Positions 44,892-59,137 of a stretch of DNA of 64,000 nt are shown here, piece by piece; the first letter of the stretch is position 1, and every line of letters begins with the position of its first letter. Under the pieces are notes generated by a model. The model was given only the letters and a program-made list of their open reading frames with translations, ran no database searches and was not told where the DNA came from. A program made the translations under genes and the position numbers. The DNA is from Diploscapter coronatus (lineage: Eukaryota > Nematoda > Chromadorea > Rhabditida > Rhabditidae), in contig OZ038422.1 of NCBI GenBank assembly GCA_964036155.1, positions 33,937,201-34,001,200 of the forward strand, read 5' to 3'.

Positions 44892-47800
44892 TTAGGTCAG
44901 CCTGTTATCCCTTGCAGAGAGAACGACTCTGCGATTCGGGGTAGTGGGAACGGAATTCGTGGCCGCCACTGGAGTTCCATTGTGGGAGGATCCATCGGAA
45001 ATGAAGTCCAAATCCTTGTCCTTGGCTGAGGGAGAAATTAGCAGGTACTGAAATGAAGGAAACCTTCATTTTTTCGAAATAAAAAGGTGAAATTTGCCAA
45101 CCTTCTGCTCGAATTCATTGATCATCTGTCCGAATTCCCTCTGCACGTCGTCATGCAGAAGCGCGCCGACCTTCTTGCTGATCGTGTGCTTCATAAAGCG
45201 GATCAGAGACTGCAAAATATCAATTCATTCGTTCTTTGCGACTACTTGTCTTCCAGCTTTGAAAAGAGTTCATTCTTTCCAAATTATTGCTTCATTCATT
45301 TTTATTACTATTTTGAGATGAACATACTTTTAAAAAGTTCAATGAATTTAGACGATTTGAATTGCTTGTCACTCCACCATGTCCTACGAAATAGTTATGG
45401 GAGAAAAGAATCTCTACACTTGCATACCATAACATGAAGTAGCAAATTGGTGAAAAATGCCAATTCCAAAAATTTAAGCACTTTTCTTACTTCTCGGTTT
45501 TTGTTGCCTTGTCTGAGTCTCTGCACGACATCCTTGAGTGCCTCGTTGTTCTGCAAGGTCTGTTCGAAGTCGGCCTTCAACCTGTCGTATTTCCTCTGCA
45601 ATTCATCCAAAGAGAGACGCATTTGTTCAGCGTGGGTTGCTGGAAATAAATTCATTTCATTTTCATCATAAATTAGAAGTTTGTAAGCACGTTTTTTCCT
45701 ATTTTGCGCTCTTCTTCTTATCATTCTTTCTCATAAATTTGAGGAATCTCATTTTTTAGCCGATTTCTCAAAACTTGACCCGCAGAAAAATAGCACATCG
45801 TTTCGAGAGGGAAGAAGACGACATTCTCTCTTCTTCTCTCAATGCGACGCTATTTTTTGCAGGTTTTTGCAAGTCGCGTTTTGAGAAGTCTGTTTTCTTA
45901 GAATAGTTATCGTACCTCTGCCAGCCATGCTATCTAATTCCTGCTTCAAAGCCCTGTTCTCATCCATCTTGAGTGCGATCTCCGTCTGGAATGCCTTCAG
46001 TTCCTGTTTCATCTGCTTATTCGTCTGAGCGCTCTGGTCGAGTTTTCTCTGTACTGCATCTAAAATAATTACTTTTAAAATCTAATCCTAACTTTAATTC
46101 GTAAATTTTCAGGCTTTCTTTTTTAATTTGTGGTCTCTTGTACTTTTACCCCTGCCCTTTTGTAGTTTTACCCCATTTTTGCTTCTTTCCCGCTATTTTC
46201 CAGAAAAGAGGGTTAACTTCTACAGAAGGGCAAGAGTAACTTAGGGCTAAAAAGCACAATAGGCCGAATTTGTGTACCTGTTCGTTCTCTCTCTTCCTCG
46301 GCGACTTTGTTCAGTCTCTCCCTCCACTGCTTTGCATCGTCATTGAATTGGGCTTTCACATCCGACCAGAATCGGGAGGCCTAGAAAATTGCATTTTCGA
46401 ACAAAAATGCACAATTTAAGGGTTTTATTTCCAAAGATAGTTTTTAGTTGTTGATAGAAAAGAAATAATTTACAGCAGCCGCAACGGCCTCGTTTCCATT
46501 CCTGACGTGCTGCAGAAGGTCGACCAGCAAATTTATCAACTTGTCTGGCAGACCAACGCGAGGGTCGTAGGTTTTGAACTGCAAAAGAATCATTTTATGA
46601 CAAATTACTTCAAGAATAGTTTTCATTTCAATCAATTTCCATTCTTTCTGGCTCTATAATTTATCTTTGAAAACCTCATATTCTAATTTCTAACCAACTA
46701 CTATATGACGGACCCTTTCTCTTCCTACATTATTTCGTCCTACTCTAGCCTCCTCTTCCTATCTCTAACTACATAGGAGCCGTCATATAGATTTAGTTGT
46801 AAAATCTTCAAAAAATTACCCGGTTGTACGAGTGAATGGAGAGAATGAGTTCATCAACCCGGTCCACAGCCTTTCTCCACTCGATGTGCGAATAGTCGAT
46901 GGAAGAATCCGGACGAGTGGAAGGCGGTCGAGGAGAAATCGAGACAGAGGAAGGAGGGAGGGAGTCGGTTTCTGAAAAAAAAATTTTAGTCTGGATAAGG
47001 GAAAATTCATTTTAATACTCCATGATGAGGAAATATCAATAAAGGAAGAGAAAATCGAGCTATTTCTTCTTTTAACTTTGAAATGTTACAATTGAGTGAA
47101 ATTTTAGAAGTTAAAAAAGTCCTAAAATGTTTACCTGTAGCTTTATCCTTAGTTTCAGGCTTCTCTCTTTCGATCACCTTTTCGATGACTTTCTCCTGAA
47201 CAGGAACCTGCGTATTTTTGAGCCACTCGACCGTCGTCCTGATGGGGTCGTGACTTGAGGCCAACGAGTCGAGTTGCAGCTGAATGCTCGCGGGAATCAG
47301 ATCCCAGAACTGGGAAGACGACTTGCCGTCGAAAGAAAGGAATTTTCCTGAAATTTCAAAATATTAGGAATTTTTTTTACAAAAAATAAGTTTGAGAGCA
47401 AATATGGCAGTTTTTTCCTGAATATTCTAATAATAAGTTTTAGATGAGGTGATACTTTCATGAGAAAAAAAGCATAATAAATTTACTAAACTTAAAATTC
47501 ATTTAAAAAAATGAATTTTCACCTGGATAAGCCTCCAACTCGGTGACTCGATCGAACAAGGCTTGTTTTTCAGAAGTCAGTGCGGCAATTTCCGTCTGAT
47601 ACTGCAACTCTGCATCTCTTTTGAAGGTCATGAACTCCTCTTCCAAATGCAGCAGATTTTGCTGAAGTTGGGCGGCTCTTTCTTCAGATTGTCTCTGAAA
47701 GTTTTTGGCTGAGAACACTTTTGTCTCAAAGCGAGAGAAAAGGGAAATAGTATGAAAGAGAGAAAGAGCGTTGGAACAAAAGTACTCGCACTCAAAGTTT

Positions 47801-50800
47801 ATCATTTTAAAAATTTTTGTTAATTTCATGATATTTAAAAATCAAACCAATCTCACCTTCTCTTCCATAGCAGCTTTGGCTTTGTCTTCCATGTACAGTT
47901 TTGCCTCTTCCAATTCATTCAGCTGCTTTTTCAACGAATCCCCAAATGACTGCATTTCCTGGACTTGTCTGGTAGCTGCTTCGACCTACAAATTTCAATT
48001 TTATCATAATTTTCTTCAAATTGGAAACAGACTTCGCAAAGCTCGATCCGCAGAAAAAATAGTATGTCATATTGAGAGAAGAAGAACATGTCGTCTTTCT
48101 CTCTTGAAAAGGTGCGCTATTTTTTGCGGGTCGTGCTTTGAGAAGTCTGATTGGAAAATTTCGAAATATCCTCAGACCTAGGCAGTCCTTCAGACAGAAC
48201 AAAAAAACTAGGGGAGTGGGCACGCAAATCACCATTTTTTCTATGGAAGATTGATACATAGAGGGGTACGCAACATGATTTTGAAAGAAAATTTTTGACG
48301 CAATCAGGGTACGCACGGGAGATCTGGCTAAGCGCTACTTAGGTCTGGATATTCTTCTATTGTTTGCATTTTTAATTGAAAAAAGAAACAAATTAGAAGA
48401 TAGTGAATTATTAGACCTGCTCAATGAGTCTGTCATTCTCCTCTCTCCACTTGTCAGTTTCCGCATTCTGCTGAAGACGATCCAGTTTGTACTTCCTGAG
48501 CGACTCGATTTCCTCCAAATGGCGAGTTCGTTCATTTTGGAGGCTACCCAGTTCCAGGAGGGTTTGCTGTTTCTGAAAGTTGTCTCATAAATTCAAATTA
48601 TTTTGTAAAAAAATCAAGAATTCAACATTTTTCGAAAGAAAACTTCATGATTTTGGATTTTAAAGAAAGAACTTCAGAATATTAAGATTAAATATCTTTA
48701 ACTTGGAACTTAAAACTTGCAAAATTCAAGTTCACTTCAGATTTGACAAGAATGCTCACCTCGGCTTCAAGCGCAGCAATTTTCTCCTTGTCGTTTTGTG
48801 AGGCTGCTTTCTCGTTCTGCAGTTGGAGGACCTGTTTGCGCGTGCTCTCCAGCTGCTGGCTGAGTTCCATCTCTCGTCGACCCAAATCCATCTCCTTTCG
48901 ATTCTGATCCAGGGACTGCTCGATCAGCGTGTCTTTCAGCTGTTCGGTTTCCTGAAAAACGAGCTTTTAATTTAGCTTTACAAATACTTTTTCCCTTTTT
49001 AGATCATAAACAATTAAAATTTCGTATATTTATTTTTCTTCAAAATTCTCATCTATGATTCATCTTTTCTGTATTGACGAGCCCAATATCTGAGAAGTCG
49101 AAAATGGAGCGAGTGAAAGAATGCATTTTAGGCCTGCTTCTCTCGATCTCACGTGCTATTTCTCGACTTTTCTAACCATTAAACGTGCGTCACACAGCAC
49201 TCCCAGATTAAAGGCCAAATAATATATCCCGAATGATACCTGCAACTTGGCCTGCAATCTCTTGATGTGCTTATCTTGCTCTTCTTTTTCTTCGCCCAAA
49301 ATCCTCTTTTCTTCCTGCAGCTCCTGTATCTGTTCGCTCAGCACTCCAATCTTCATCCCGAATTCCGACTGCAGTTCTATCAGCCGGAAATTCTCGTTCG
49401 TCGACTCTTCATTGGCGGTTTCCAGCCTCCTTCTTTCTTTTTCCAACTCGGAAATTCTCGAATCGGTTCGCTTCAAATCTTCTCTCAGGGCGTTCAGGGT
49501 TTCCTGAAATATTCAAAATTCAATTTAATTTCATTAAAGACCCAGAAAAATACTCGTTCAATCGAGTAAAATCTTTGAAACTTTCTAAAAAAAAAAACAA
49601 GTAAAATTTGCGTATATGATGGTTCTTAATAAGACTAGAAGATTCACCGTGAAATTCTGCTACAAATTGCCCCACACCCAAAATTTTCACTAGCCTCATT
49701 TTTGCTGTTGATCCCGTTGACTTCTTCTCTCCACTTCCTTTCCAGTTCCTGCATTTCCTTCTTCAAAGCCGTCTTCTCGTCATTCAATTCTGCACACTTT
49801 GCTTCAGATTTTCTCAGGGCTTCTCTCAGCGCGTTCAGAGCGTCCTGGAATCCGAAAATTCAAAAATCTCCAAAGTCGAAGTGTCTAAAACCTCGTTCTT
49901 GTGAGCCTCTTCTCTCCATCTCCTTTCGACGTCCTCCTTTTCCCTCGTCGCGACAGTCAGTTCCACCTCCAATTCAGTCGATTTCTTTTCAGCTTTCGTC
50001 AGGTTTTCTCTCAAAGTGTTTAGGATCTCCTGAAAATAAATTATTTAACTTCGATTCAAAATAACTAGAGCCTAATTTTCAATTCAGGGTAAGATAGTTC
50101 TGAATTTCAAAATTTTGGCCTCTTGTATTTTTTGTTCCTAAGTTGTCCTTACCCTCTTGTAGGTTTTACCCATTTTATGAAAAAATAGCAAGAGGAAGAG
50201 AAGAAAAATGGTAAAAACCACGAGAGGCCGAATTTTTGAACGTTAGATTTTGTCAGATCTAACTTCATTCCTCGCTTACCTCATTTTTACCTTGGACTCC
50301 ATTAACCTCCTCTCTCCATCTCCTCTCCAATTCTTCCTTCTCCATCCTCAGAACCGTCATTGCGCCCATCAATTCAGTCGTCCTCGTCTCTGTTCTTCTC
50401 AAATCTTCCCTTAGCGTGTTCAGAGTTTCCTGGAACCAAATAATTCATCATTTTTATTCGCTTTATTAAAAGTACCTCATTTTTCAAATTGAGCCTATTA
50501 GCCTCGTCCCTCCACTTCTTCTCGATTTTTTCCCTCTCTTTCGCCAAAGTTGCCATTTCTTCTTCCAAAGTTGCCGACTTGGTTTCAGCCCTTTTCAGAT
50601 CTTCTCTCAGAGTGTTCAGGATCGTCTTAACTCAAATAAAACTTAAAGGCCATCTTGAAAAAGGGCGAAATTTGCATTTTATCTAATTCCTATTCATCAG
50701 AGTCATGGCGTTTTAAAACAACAAAAATGCCAGCATGACGTAACCCATCTTTTCCACATTAGTCGTCTTGCTTTACCCCTTCCAATATCTCTAACTATAG

Positions 50801-51653
50801 ATCGCATTCACACGTCATCTCGCTGTTTCAAGGCCCTCCTGTATCTACAGACGAATGTGATAGACAGACGGTCTTTTTTCGCCCCCAAACTGTCCCTAAT
50901 ATCCGTCTGTAAATACAGGTAGCCTTATTTCAGAACTGCCTGTTTCCAAAATGCTCAAAACTAACCTGATTGGTGGAATTGAGTCCGCTGACTTCTTCTG
51001 TCCATCTTCCTTCGAGTTCTTCCTTTTCCTTGACCAGGGCCATCATTTCCGCCTCCAGCTGTTTGACTCGAAGTTGGAGCTTTTCGATGTGCGGCTTCGC
51101 GTCGTCCACCTGCACCTGCACCGAGACATCGACCGAGGGAATTTTGGGGATTTTCTCAAATTTATCATGTCATTTTTGGCCAAATCTCTAGAACTTTTAA
51201 TAATTTCATTGAAATTCATTTAAAAACAAGATATTTACCGGCACATTCTGGAAGACGTTCTGAGGCAGTTCTGCTTGGGATGCATTGCCTGGCCCCTGAA
51301 TTTAAATAATAAAATAAAAATAGTTTCGAAATAAAGAAATAATTATAATTAGTTTTAAAATAGTGAATATCAAAATAAAAAATACTTGTTCCTGCCAACT
51401 CTGAGCGGTCGCATCGAGCCGAGACCGACTTCTGCTCTCCTCGACGGCTCCACTGCTCAGCGCGATGATTTCTCTGGCAGCATCTGAACCATTTCACTAA
51501 CTTTCAAGATTTTTCCTCCAATTTTTTTTACAACATATTCTCTCTTGAAAGTTTAATTTTCAAGATATTTGTTTTTAGAAAATAAAAATTTGTACCTGTC
51601 GCAACTTTCTTCTTCCCATTCGAGCCATTGCCTCGTCGGCTGTCGACAGGCAT
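44892..51653 (-). CDS. Large coiled-coil protein with duplicated heptad exons
   Basis: I do not recognise an orthologue. The ATG at 51651-51653 gives MPVDSRRGNGSNGKKK and follows TTTTTTCAG by eight bases. About eighteen exons give roughly 1000 residues, almost all heptad-type coiled coil rich in Glu, Lys, Leu and Gln (e.g. VEAATRQVQEMQSFGDSL, EIESLRKYKLDRLQQNA). Between 49242 and 51120 six consecutive exons encode variants of one unit of about 46-50 residues, with the consensus LNTLREDL...KEELERRWREE. The middle (about 46400-47350) is less regular, and the C terminus is Ser/Thr-rich and ends SVPTTPNRRVVLSARDNRLT. No membrane segment, GRIP or FYVE motif was seen. The architecture fits a golgin, centrosomal or tethering scaffold, but that is a guess. 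Four introns carry hairpins, and one exon junction needs a GC donor. Confidence 0.75.
45762..45891. repeat. Family B hairpin, copy 3
   Basis: ATTTCTCAAAACTTGACCCG with CAGAAAAATAGCAC at the left pairs with GCTATTTTTTGCAGG and GTCGCGTTTTGAGAAGTC at the right. In an intron of the coiled-coil gene. Confidence 0.75.
46130..46265. repeat. Family E hairpin, copy 3
   Basis: GGTCTCTTGTACTTTTACCC and CTGCCCTTTTGTAGTTTTACC at the left (first 20 bases quoted); AACTTCTACAGAAGGGCAAG at the right. In an intron of the coiled-coil gene. Confidence 0.65.
46701..46790. repeat. Hairpin with CTATATGACGG ends
   Basis: CTATATGACGG at 46701-46711 and CCGTCATATAG at 46780-46790 are perfect inverted ends. The loop is pyrimidine-rich. 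In an intron of the coiled-coil gene. Ends beginning next to TA fit Tc1/mariner-type MITEs. Confidence 0.75.
47707..47790. repeat. Inverted repeat with GAGTACTTTTGT ends
   Basis: GGCTGAGAACACTTTTGTC at the left and GAACAAAAGTACTCGC at the right; TCTCAAAGCGAGAGAA follows the left end. The element at 62882-63027 shares the same modules. Confidence 0.65.
48028..48149. repeat. Family B hairpin, copy 4
   Basis: CAGACTTCGCAAAGCTCGAT with CCGCAGAAAAAATAG at the left pairs with CTATTTTTTGCGGGTCG and GCTTTGAGAAGTCTG at the right. It shares one intron with the family C element at 48173. Confidence 0.8.
48173..48348. repeat. Family C-related hairpin beside family B copy 4
   Basis: CAGACCTAGGCAGTCC at the left and CTACTTAGGTCTGG at the right. 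Interior CTAGGGGAGTGGGCACGC and GATACATAGAGGGGTACGC align with the element at 44665. Confidence 0.75.
49693..49694 (-). other. Putative GC splice donor
   Basis: The fifth duplicated exon ends AAAAATGAG and is followed by GCTAGTGAAA. Using GC as donor keeps phase 0 into the next exon (GAAACCCTGAAC). Using the nearby GT instead leads to a stop in the next exon. Confidence 0.6.
50106..50230. repeat. Family E hairpin, copy 4
   Basis: GGCCTCTTGTATTTTTTGTT at the left and AAAACCACGAGAGGCC at the right, with TAAGTTGTCCTTACCCTCTT inside. In an intron of the duplicated-exon array. Confidence 0.6.
50831..50926. repeat. Family D hairpin, copy 3
   Basis: CCTGTATCTACAGACG at the left pairs with CGTCTGTAAATACAGG at the right, with AGACAGACGGTC inside. 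In an intron of the duplicated-exon array. Confidence 0.75.
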
Positions 51654-52517
51654 TTAAAATTCTGAAAAAATAAAATTTTTTAAATCGAATTACGAAACGC
51701 GATCAGATTAACAAGTTTCGAAACATGGTGAGGCAAATAGGAGGAAGAGAAGGAGCGCAATGGCATAGCAATTATTTTTGGAGTTAGAGAAAATGGGGCA
51801 GAGAAAAAATGCGAGAAAAAGGAAAAAAAAGGGCGGAAAATGCAATGCATGAGAACGACGCTATAAAGAAGAAAGGAAGTCAGGACGAAAAATTGACAAA
51901 AATGATGAACAAGCGTGAAAAAATAAAAGTATGAGCTTTTCGAGAAAAATGTTGAATGCATAGAAATAGTGTGAAACGAGATAGAGAAAAAAGATGAGTT
52001 TTTGAAGAAAGACAGAAGGAATAGAGAAAGTGCAAAGAAAAAGGGCAAAAGCGACAGGAAGAAAACTGACAGAAGAAGCAGGAGAAATAAAAAAAAAGCG
52101 TCTGCATTTCAAATAGACTGATGCGGGGCTGCAAGAACCGCCCTCTCAAATTTCAAGGGAAAAAATCGAAAATACCTCTTCACTGATCCACTGGATCGGT
52201 GAAATTCGCATTTTTATTTCGAAACAGTTTCAACAAAGAAAATCAACAATTTTGATGAACCCTATTTGGAAGTCGAAATTTCGTAACTTCGATAAAATAG
52301 GTCAAACTTTTCTTTAAGGGCTATATTCTCAAGTTACAAGATTCCGAATTTTAAAGATCCTAACAACTAAACAATATTCCTAACAAAATGAAAGAAAAGT
52401 TTTAATGAAGAACTAAACAACTCAAGAAAATAGAGATCTGAAGAAAGAATAAAATCCTTGAGTAGCTTTGAAGCCTCAAGCCGTCAAACCATGTGAAATA
52501 ATTTGTGAAAAGGGCTA

Positions 52518-52611
52518 TTTGGAAACCTCAAGTCATACGAAGTATGGCGAGGGATGGTTGGGAAAACAGTTATTTTTTCACGCTATTTCGCATAGCTCAA
52601 GGTTTCCAAGT
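52518..52611. repeat. Hairpin with TTGGAAACCTCAAG ends
   Basis: TTGGAAACCTCAAGTCATAC at the left pairs with GCATAGCTCAAGGTTTCCAA at the right; a compact element of about 94 bases. Confidence 0.75.
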
Positions 52612-52706
52612 TGTCGTGGAAAAAAAAGATTTCTTCGCCCATTCCAATTGTTTGAAGGTTCGAGATTTTCAAATAGGACAATTTTGAAATTTGAAAGGAC
52701 TTAGAA

Positions 52707-52812
52707 ATGACAGGATGACGTGAAGACGTCACATATATTTAGAGATAGGGAAAGAGATGAAAGCAAGGAGAAATATAGTGAGAAAAGATGGGTTTCGTCA
52801 TTCCGTCATCTC
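52707..52812. repeat. Hairpin with ATGACAGGATGACG ends
   Basis: AATGACAGGATGACG at the left pairs with CGTCATTCCGTCAT at the right. The body contains GAAGACGTCACATATATTTA and a purine run. Confidence 0.6.
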
Positions 52813-52860
52813 ATCATTTCTCAGTTGTCCGAATAGATAATTTCTTGGTTCACAGAAAAT

Positions 52861-56226
<3,366 letters not shown>

Positions 56227-56722
56227 CTCCTAGGGCCTGAAAATTAGCGAATTCATCAAGGTCGAGATCCAAGAAAATACAACTGAAAAGACGCGATAAA
56301 TTGAAAGCAAAGGATTGAAACTCGGAAAAATCATGAATTTTGGGCTATTTTTGACGTATAGCACCTGAATTTCTACTGAAAGCAGGGAAATTAGGGCAAA
56401 CCAAGAAATTTGCATAAATTGCATCAGAAAATCAAAACGGAAAAATGAACACGAACACTGAGCGCGAATTGCAAATAGACAAAGTGGGCGTGGCATTTTC
56501 ATTCATTACTGGGCGACGTGTTGAATTTCTTGAATTTGCGCTTCAAAATTGATTATTTTGGAAAACTCATTTATTTCGTTCGTCGTGTATTTGGAAAGTT
56601 CACACATTTTCAGAGTAAATTTCTGAAAATAGAATAAAAAACAAACTCCAAATTTCTTATCGTTGAATTTCGTGAATTTTGCTTGAAGCTTCATCTTAAA
56701 TTGTATTTTTCCAGGTATCAAA
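56227..56722. promoter_or_regulatory. Shared divergent promoter region (helicase / sel-9)
   Basis: About 500 bases separate two divergent housekeeping genes. Both ATGs have a nearby trans-splice-like acceptor (ATTTTCAG on the minus strand, TTTTTCCAG on the plus strand). No TATA box was clear. Bidirectional promoter use is inferred from position. Confidence 0.4.
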
Positions 56723-57949
56723 ATGAAGTGGCTGCTAGCTCTGTTGTGTCTGTTCGTGCACTCGTCTGCCTACCTGATTCACATCGACGCTAACGACGAG
56801 CAGTGCTTTTTCGACCGAGTTCCTTCTGGTGGGAAGATTTTTCCGATTTTTCTTTTTTAATTTTCATTTTTTTTCAGGAACCAAAATCGGAGTGATGTTC
56901 GAGGTGGCTGAGGGCGGGTTTTTGGACATTGATGTCAAGGTAAAAATACATTTTCTTTAAATTATCTTTATCCAACAAATTTGAACTTCAAGTCATACAA
57001 AATTGAAAAATGACACTTTTCTACATCACTTCGTTGATTTGAAATGCCAAACATTTTTCAAATTTGCTTGTAAATTTCTAGATCGTGGGTCCCGACAACA
57101 CACCGATCGTGAATGCGGAGCGCGAATCGTCTGGAAAATACTCGTTCGCCGCGCACATGGACGGCATTTACACCTACTGCTTCGGCAACAGAATGAGCAC
57201 CATGACGCCTAAGGTTGGGAGAAAATCGATAATCAGTAATTCTAGGATTACTGTAAAAAAAATCACATTTTTCTCTTTTCAATCGAAATCTTATCCTTTG
57301 AAAATTTAGGCCGTTATGTTCACTGTTGAAATCACGCCTCCCCACACCCAACAGCAGCAGCAACCTGGAGCCGGGGGAGGTCAGGATGCTGGTGAGAAAA
57401 ATTCATTTTATATAAATAGATTAGAGGATAACTTTCTACTTTTTCCTGCATCTATTATCAAAAAATAATCATCAATCGGAATGTTTTTTAAATTTCAAAA
57501 TAAACGAGTTCAGCCGACGGCCAGAAATTGGAGGAGATGGTTCGCGACCTGTCCGCCCAACTCACCAATGTCAAGCACGAGCAGGAGTACATGGAAGTCC
57601 GAGAGAGGGTCCACAGAAGCAGTAAGTTTCGATTTTCATTGAACTTCTTGAAAATTAAAGAATATCTAAATAGTATGACATAAAAAGAGTATCACAATGC
57701 AAGAAAGACTCGTGACATAATTTAAAGATTTCGTATTTACTCTAATAGAAGTCTCCTTCAATGTATAAAGAATAAAAGTTCGAGGGGCTTCTAGTTAAAA
57801 ATTCAACTATTTTTCAATTTTCAGTCAATGAAAACACGAACTCCCGTGTGGTGTTGTGGGCAGCGTTCGAGGCGATGGTGCTGATTTCGATGACGGTCGG
57901 GCAGATCTGGTACTTGAAGCGATTCTTCGAGATCCGAACAGTTGTCTAG
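56723..57949 (+). CDS. sel-9: p24/TMED2-type ER-Golgi cargo receptor
   Basis: A type I membrane protein of the p24-beta (TMED2) class that cycles in COPI/COPII vesicles; the C. elegans member SEL-9 affects quality control of Notch-type receptors (established). Six exons (56723-56828, 56878-56939, 57082-57213, 57310-57391, 57514-57621, 57825-57949) close to 204 residues. Signal peptide [21 protein letters not shown] domain with cysteines in [12 protein letters not shown] and [11 protein letters not shown]; a luminal coiled coil ([19 protein letters not shown]); a membrane span ([20 protein letters not shown]); and a cytosolic [12 protein letters not shown] tail with the FF COPII signal. [14 protein letters not shown] insert between GOLD and coiled coil is longer than I expect. 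TTTTTCCAG lies eight bases before the ATG. Confidence 0.95.
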
Positions 57950-58384
57950 TCTCCTTTTTTTTCGGTAAAATGACACATTCGAATATTTCAAAGGAAATTC
58001 ATTAGGACCTTTTGTAATATGCGCATACCAATTTGTATTCCACACCCACTTTGTGAGGATCGAGTAGGGGAGGAAGATAGGGAAAAAGGAAAAAGTAGGT
58101 ATGGATGTGAAATACAGAAGGCCAATGATTAGAAATAATTATTTCTCCCTTGAAATATAGAAATGTCATGTTCAAGTTAACACTTCTCTTCCATTTCTAT
58201 TATTCCCCATCTCCTCCTATAGCAATAGGGCTCAAGCTTGACATCTGAGTTTTGTGAAATTACGAAAAAGCAGGAAAATTTTCCGTGGTATTTTCAATTT
58301 TTTTTCCACAACTCGACCTAAAATACAACAACTCGCAATTCTTTCTACAAAACCTCACTTTTCATGGATTTTCAAGAGAATTTA

Positions 58385-58502
58385 GAAAAGTGATTATATT
58401 TGTTATATCGTTACGTACAAAATAGTAGGGAATTGATAGGGCAAAGGCTCTTTTCCCATAATATTTCGTGTGTAGCGATGTAACGAGTGCAATTACTTTT
58501 CC
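58385..58502. repeat. Hairpin with GAAAAGTGATTA ends
   Basis: GAAAAGTGATTATATTTGTT with ATATCGTTACGTAC at the left pairs with GTGTAGCGATGTAACGAGTG and CAATTACTTTTC at the right. Confidence 0.7.
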
Positions 58503-58919
58503 AAGCTGTCGATTTCCAACATCCACTTTTTGTTTTATGCTGTTGCCCATCGCAAAGACGGTTATCTGCCTTTTATCTTTTTTTTTTTATTTATTTGTGT
58601 CAATGTATTTTCTTGGGTATTTTTCACTGCGATTTCTAATTTTATTGCAGAAATCTTTTTTTCGTTTCCAAAATCATGTTGTGATATCTAATTTTGTTGA
58701 TTTCTGAGATGAATAATGAGTAGATTTTAGCTAAACTATTCTTCTTTTTTATCGAATGAAGGTACATTTTGAACAAATTTTTTAAAGTATAGTAAAACCC
58801 GATAAATTTATTCGTTTGTAATCATGAGGTTATCAATTCTTTTTTGCCTTTTACTTACAGGGAGTCGATGCATAAATATTTTTAGTATACAAAGTTTTCA
58901 AGGTACATAGTTTTTGTGC

Positions 58920-59011
58920 AGCTCTTTGTAAAAAATCTCACTTTCTAGCTTCTACATATTTCATAAATAAAAGTGATTTTTACAGAAAAATGGAGTATTT
59001 TACAAAGAGCT
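58920..59011. repeat. Hairpin with AGCTCTTTGTAAAA ends
   Basis: AGCTCTTTGTAAAAAATC at the left and TTTTACAAAGAGCT at the right are perfect inverted ends; AAAATCTCACTTT / AAAAGTGATTTT continue inward. Confidence 0.75.
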
Positions 59012-59137
59012 ATCATTCCTTGGATAAACATTTTGGGTCTTTGGCGATTCGTAACAAAGTTTAAAGGGGATTCCCGTACATGTTTTTTTTTTTTACAAAT
59101 CGACCCAAATCCGAAAATTCCTTTTTCGTTTTAATTT

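Larger units (their letters stand above)
49242..51120 (-). repeat. Array of six homologous coiled-coil exons
   Basis: Six consecutive exons lie at about 50966-51120, 50490-50630, 50281-50432, 49893-50032, 49697-49847 and 49242-49504. Five begin with a variant of ETLNTLREDL and most end in LNxKNE, with a conserved ERRWREEVN near the end. Every boundary is phase 0, so any unit can be gained, lost or skipped without shifting frame. Divergence between units is substantial at third bases, so the duplications are not recent. Confidence 0.8.
51654..52860. other. Spacer upstream of coiled-coil gene, with purine-rich block
   Basis: The plus strand from about 51720 to 52110 is strongly purine-rich (the coiled-coil gene's own strand is pyrimidine-rich). 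Two hairpins follow at 52518-52611 and 52707-52812. No exon is seen. It serves as promoter side of the coiled-coil gene and 3' flank of the helicase. Confidence 0.5.
57950..59137. other. Convergent spacer, sel-9 to acyl-CoA dehydrogenase
   Basis: 1.2 kb of 3' flank holding two hairpins (58385-58502, 58920-59011) and a weaker inverted pair near 58160-58250. No coding exon was found. Confidence 0.55.
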
